Assembly (NCBI RefSeq): GCF_900111575.1
Contig: NZ_FOIF01000002.1
Span: forward strand, 62,001-126,000
Direction: 5' to 3'
Length of the DNA: 64,000 bases
DNA from: Anaerobranca gottschalkii DSM 13577
Lineage (GTDB): Bacteria; Bacillota; Proteinivoracia; Proteinivoracales; Proteinivoracaceae
Shown: in pieces, positions 63,851 to 64,000 of the stretch
How the letters are laid out: every line of letters starts with the position of its first letter
How positions within the stretch are numbered: the first letter of the stretch is position 1
The notes under the pieces: generated by a model
Databases searched by the model: none
What the model was told of the DNA's origin: nothing
The model's input: only the letters and a program-made list of their open reading frames with translations
Position numbers and translations under genes: made by a program

Positions 63851-64000
63851 TTGAAAATTATATATAATTGTTATGGTGGTGCCCACTCTTCAGTGGTGGC
63901 AGGATATGTTCACTGTGGATTATTAAAAAAAGATAGAATTCCTACTAAACAGCAATTAATGTCATTGGCATATTTTGATTCTCAACAAAACCTCGATCAT
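63851..64000 (+). CDS. DUF3189 family protein, 3' end beyond the window
   Basis: Fifty codons are visible: KIIYNCYGGAHSSVVAGYVH, with the conserved NCYGGAHSS. DUF3189 proteins cluster with YIEGIA in clostridial spore formers. TTG start; AGGGAGTGG lies about 7 bases upstream. The frame runs off the right edge, so total length is unknown. Confidence 0.85.
   Translation, partial: MKIIYNCYGGAHSSVVAGYVHCGLLKKDRIPTKQQLMSLAYFDSQQNLDH

Overview
The window is AT-rich, densely coded on the + strand, and reads as a chromosomal segment of an anaerobic, endospore-forming Firmicute of the class Clostridia. The evidence is: spore genes (gpr, two spoIIP-type genes, yqfC, yqfD, a YIEGIA cluster, a spore-cortex-hydrolase-like gene); an IspH-S1 fusion typical of Clostridia; a ribosomal protein L27 that carries the Prp-cleaved leader; HemW rather than aerobic haem enzymes; a CIRCE/HrcA heat-shock locus; and a cobalamin riboswitch. 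The species cannot be fixed from sequence reading alone. No rRNA, tRNA or CRISPR array was found.

Layout. 1-9.0 kb: end of a radical SAM gene, its partner, RNase G, then L21 leader-rplU-prp-rpmA-spo0B-like-obg-yhbY-nadD-LCP protein-rsfS, followed by a Crp/Fnr-type regulator with a five-cysteine cluster and a DUF1858 protein. 9.0-17.5 kb: comEA, speE, a stand-alone molybdopterin oxidoreductase, a minus-strand LysM/cell-wall hydrolase, pyrR, comEC, holA. 17.5-23.7 kb: rpsT (minus), a small membrane protein, gpr-spoIIP, lepA-hemW. 23.7-31.5 kb: CIRCE-hrcA-grpE-dnaK, dnaJ-prmA-rsmE-mtaB. 31.5-45.3 kb: HIT protein, rpsU (GTG start, 58 aa), yqeY, nfeD-floA, yqfC-yqfD-phoH-pgpH-ybeY-dgkA(PAP2 fusion)-DUF881-cdd-era-recO and a DUF4342 gene.

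45.3-51.8 kb is an accessory island. It lies between two perfect 35-bp direct repeats, and the repeat is itself the promoter of the downstream cobalamin-riboswitch operon. Inside are decayed transposase remnants (IS1634-like on the left, probable IS21-like on the right), a long structured inverted repeat, and a five-gene unit: a secreted Ser/Thr-rich beta-type protein, a membrane-anchored extracytoplasmic protein, a HlyD/MacA-like adaptor, an ABC ATPase and a MacB/FtsX-type permease. This unit is the best candidate in the window for an undescribed secretion, antimicrobial or immunity system.

51.8-55.7 kb is a cobalamin-riboswitch operon: binding lipoprotein, permease, ATPase with an extra C-terminal domain, and a CobO-like protein with a cysteine insert. 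55.8-58.0 kb holds a methyltransferase, a 50-aa membrane peptide, aroH and DAHP synthase. 58.0-64.0 kb starts with a perfect Spo0A-box-like site, then cmk, ispH-S1, DUF1614, a second spoIIP-like gene, YIEGIA, its capping subunit, and a DUF3189 gene cut by the window end.
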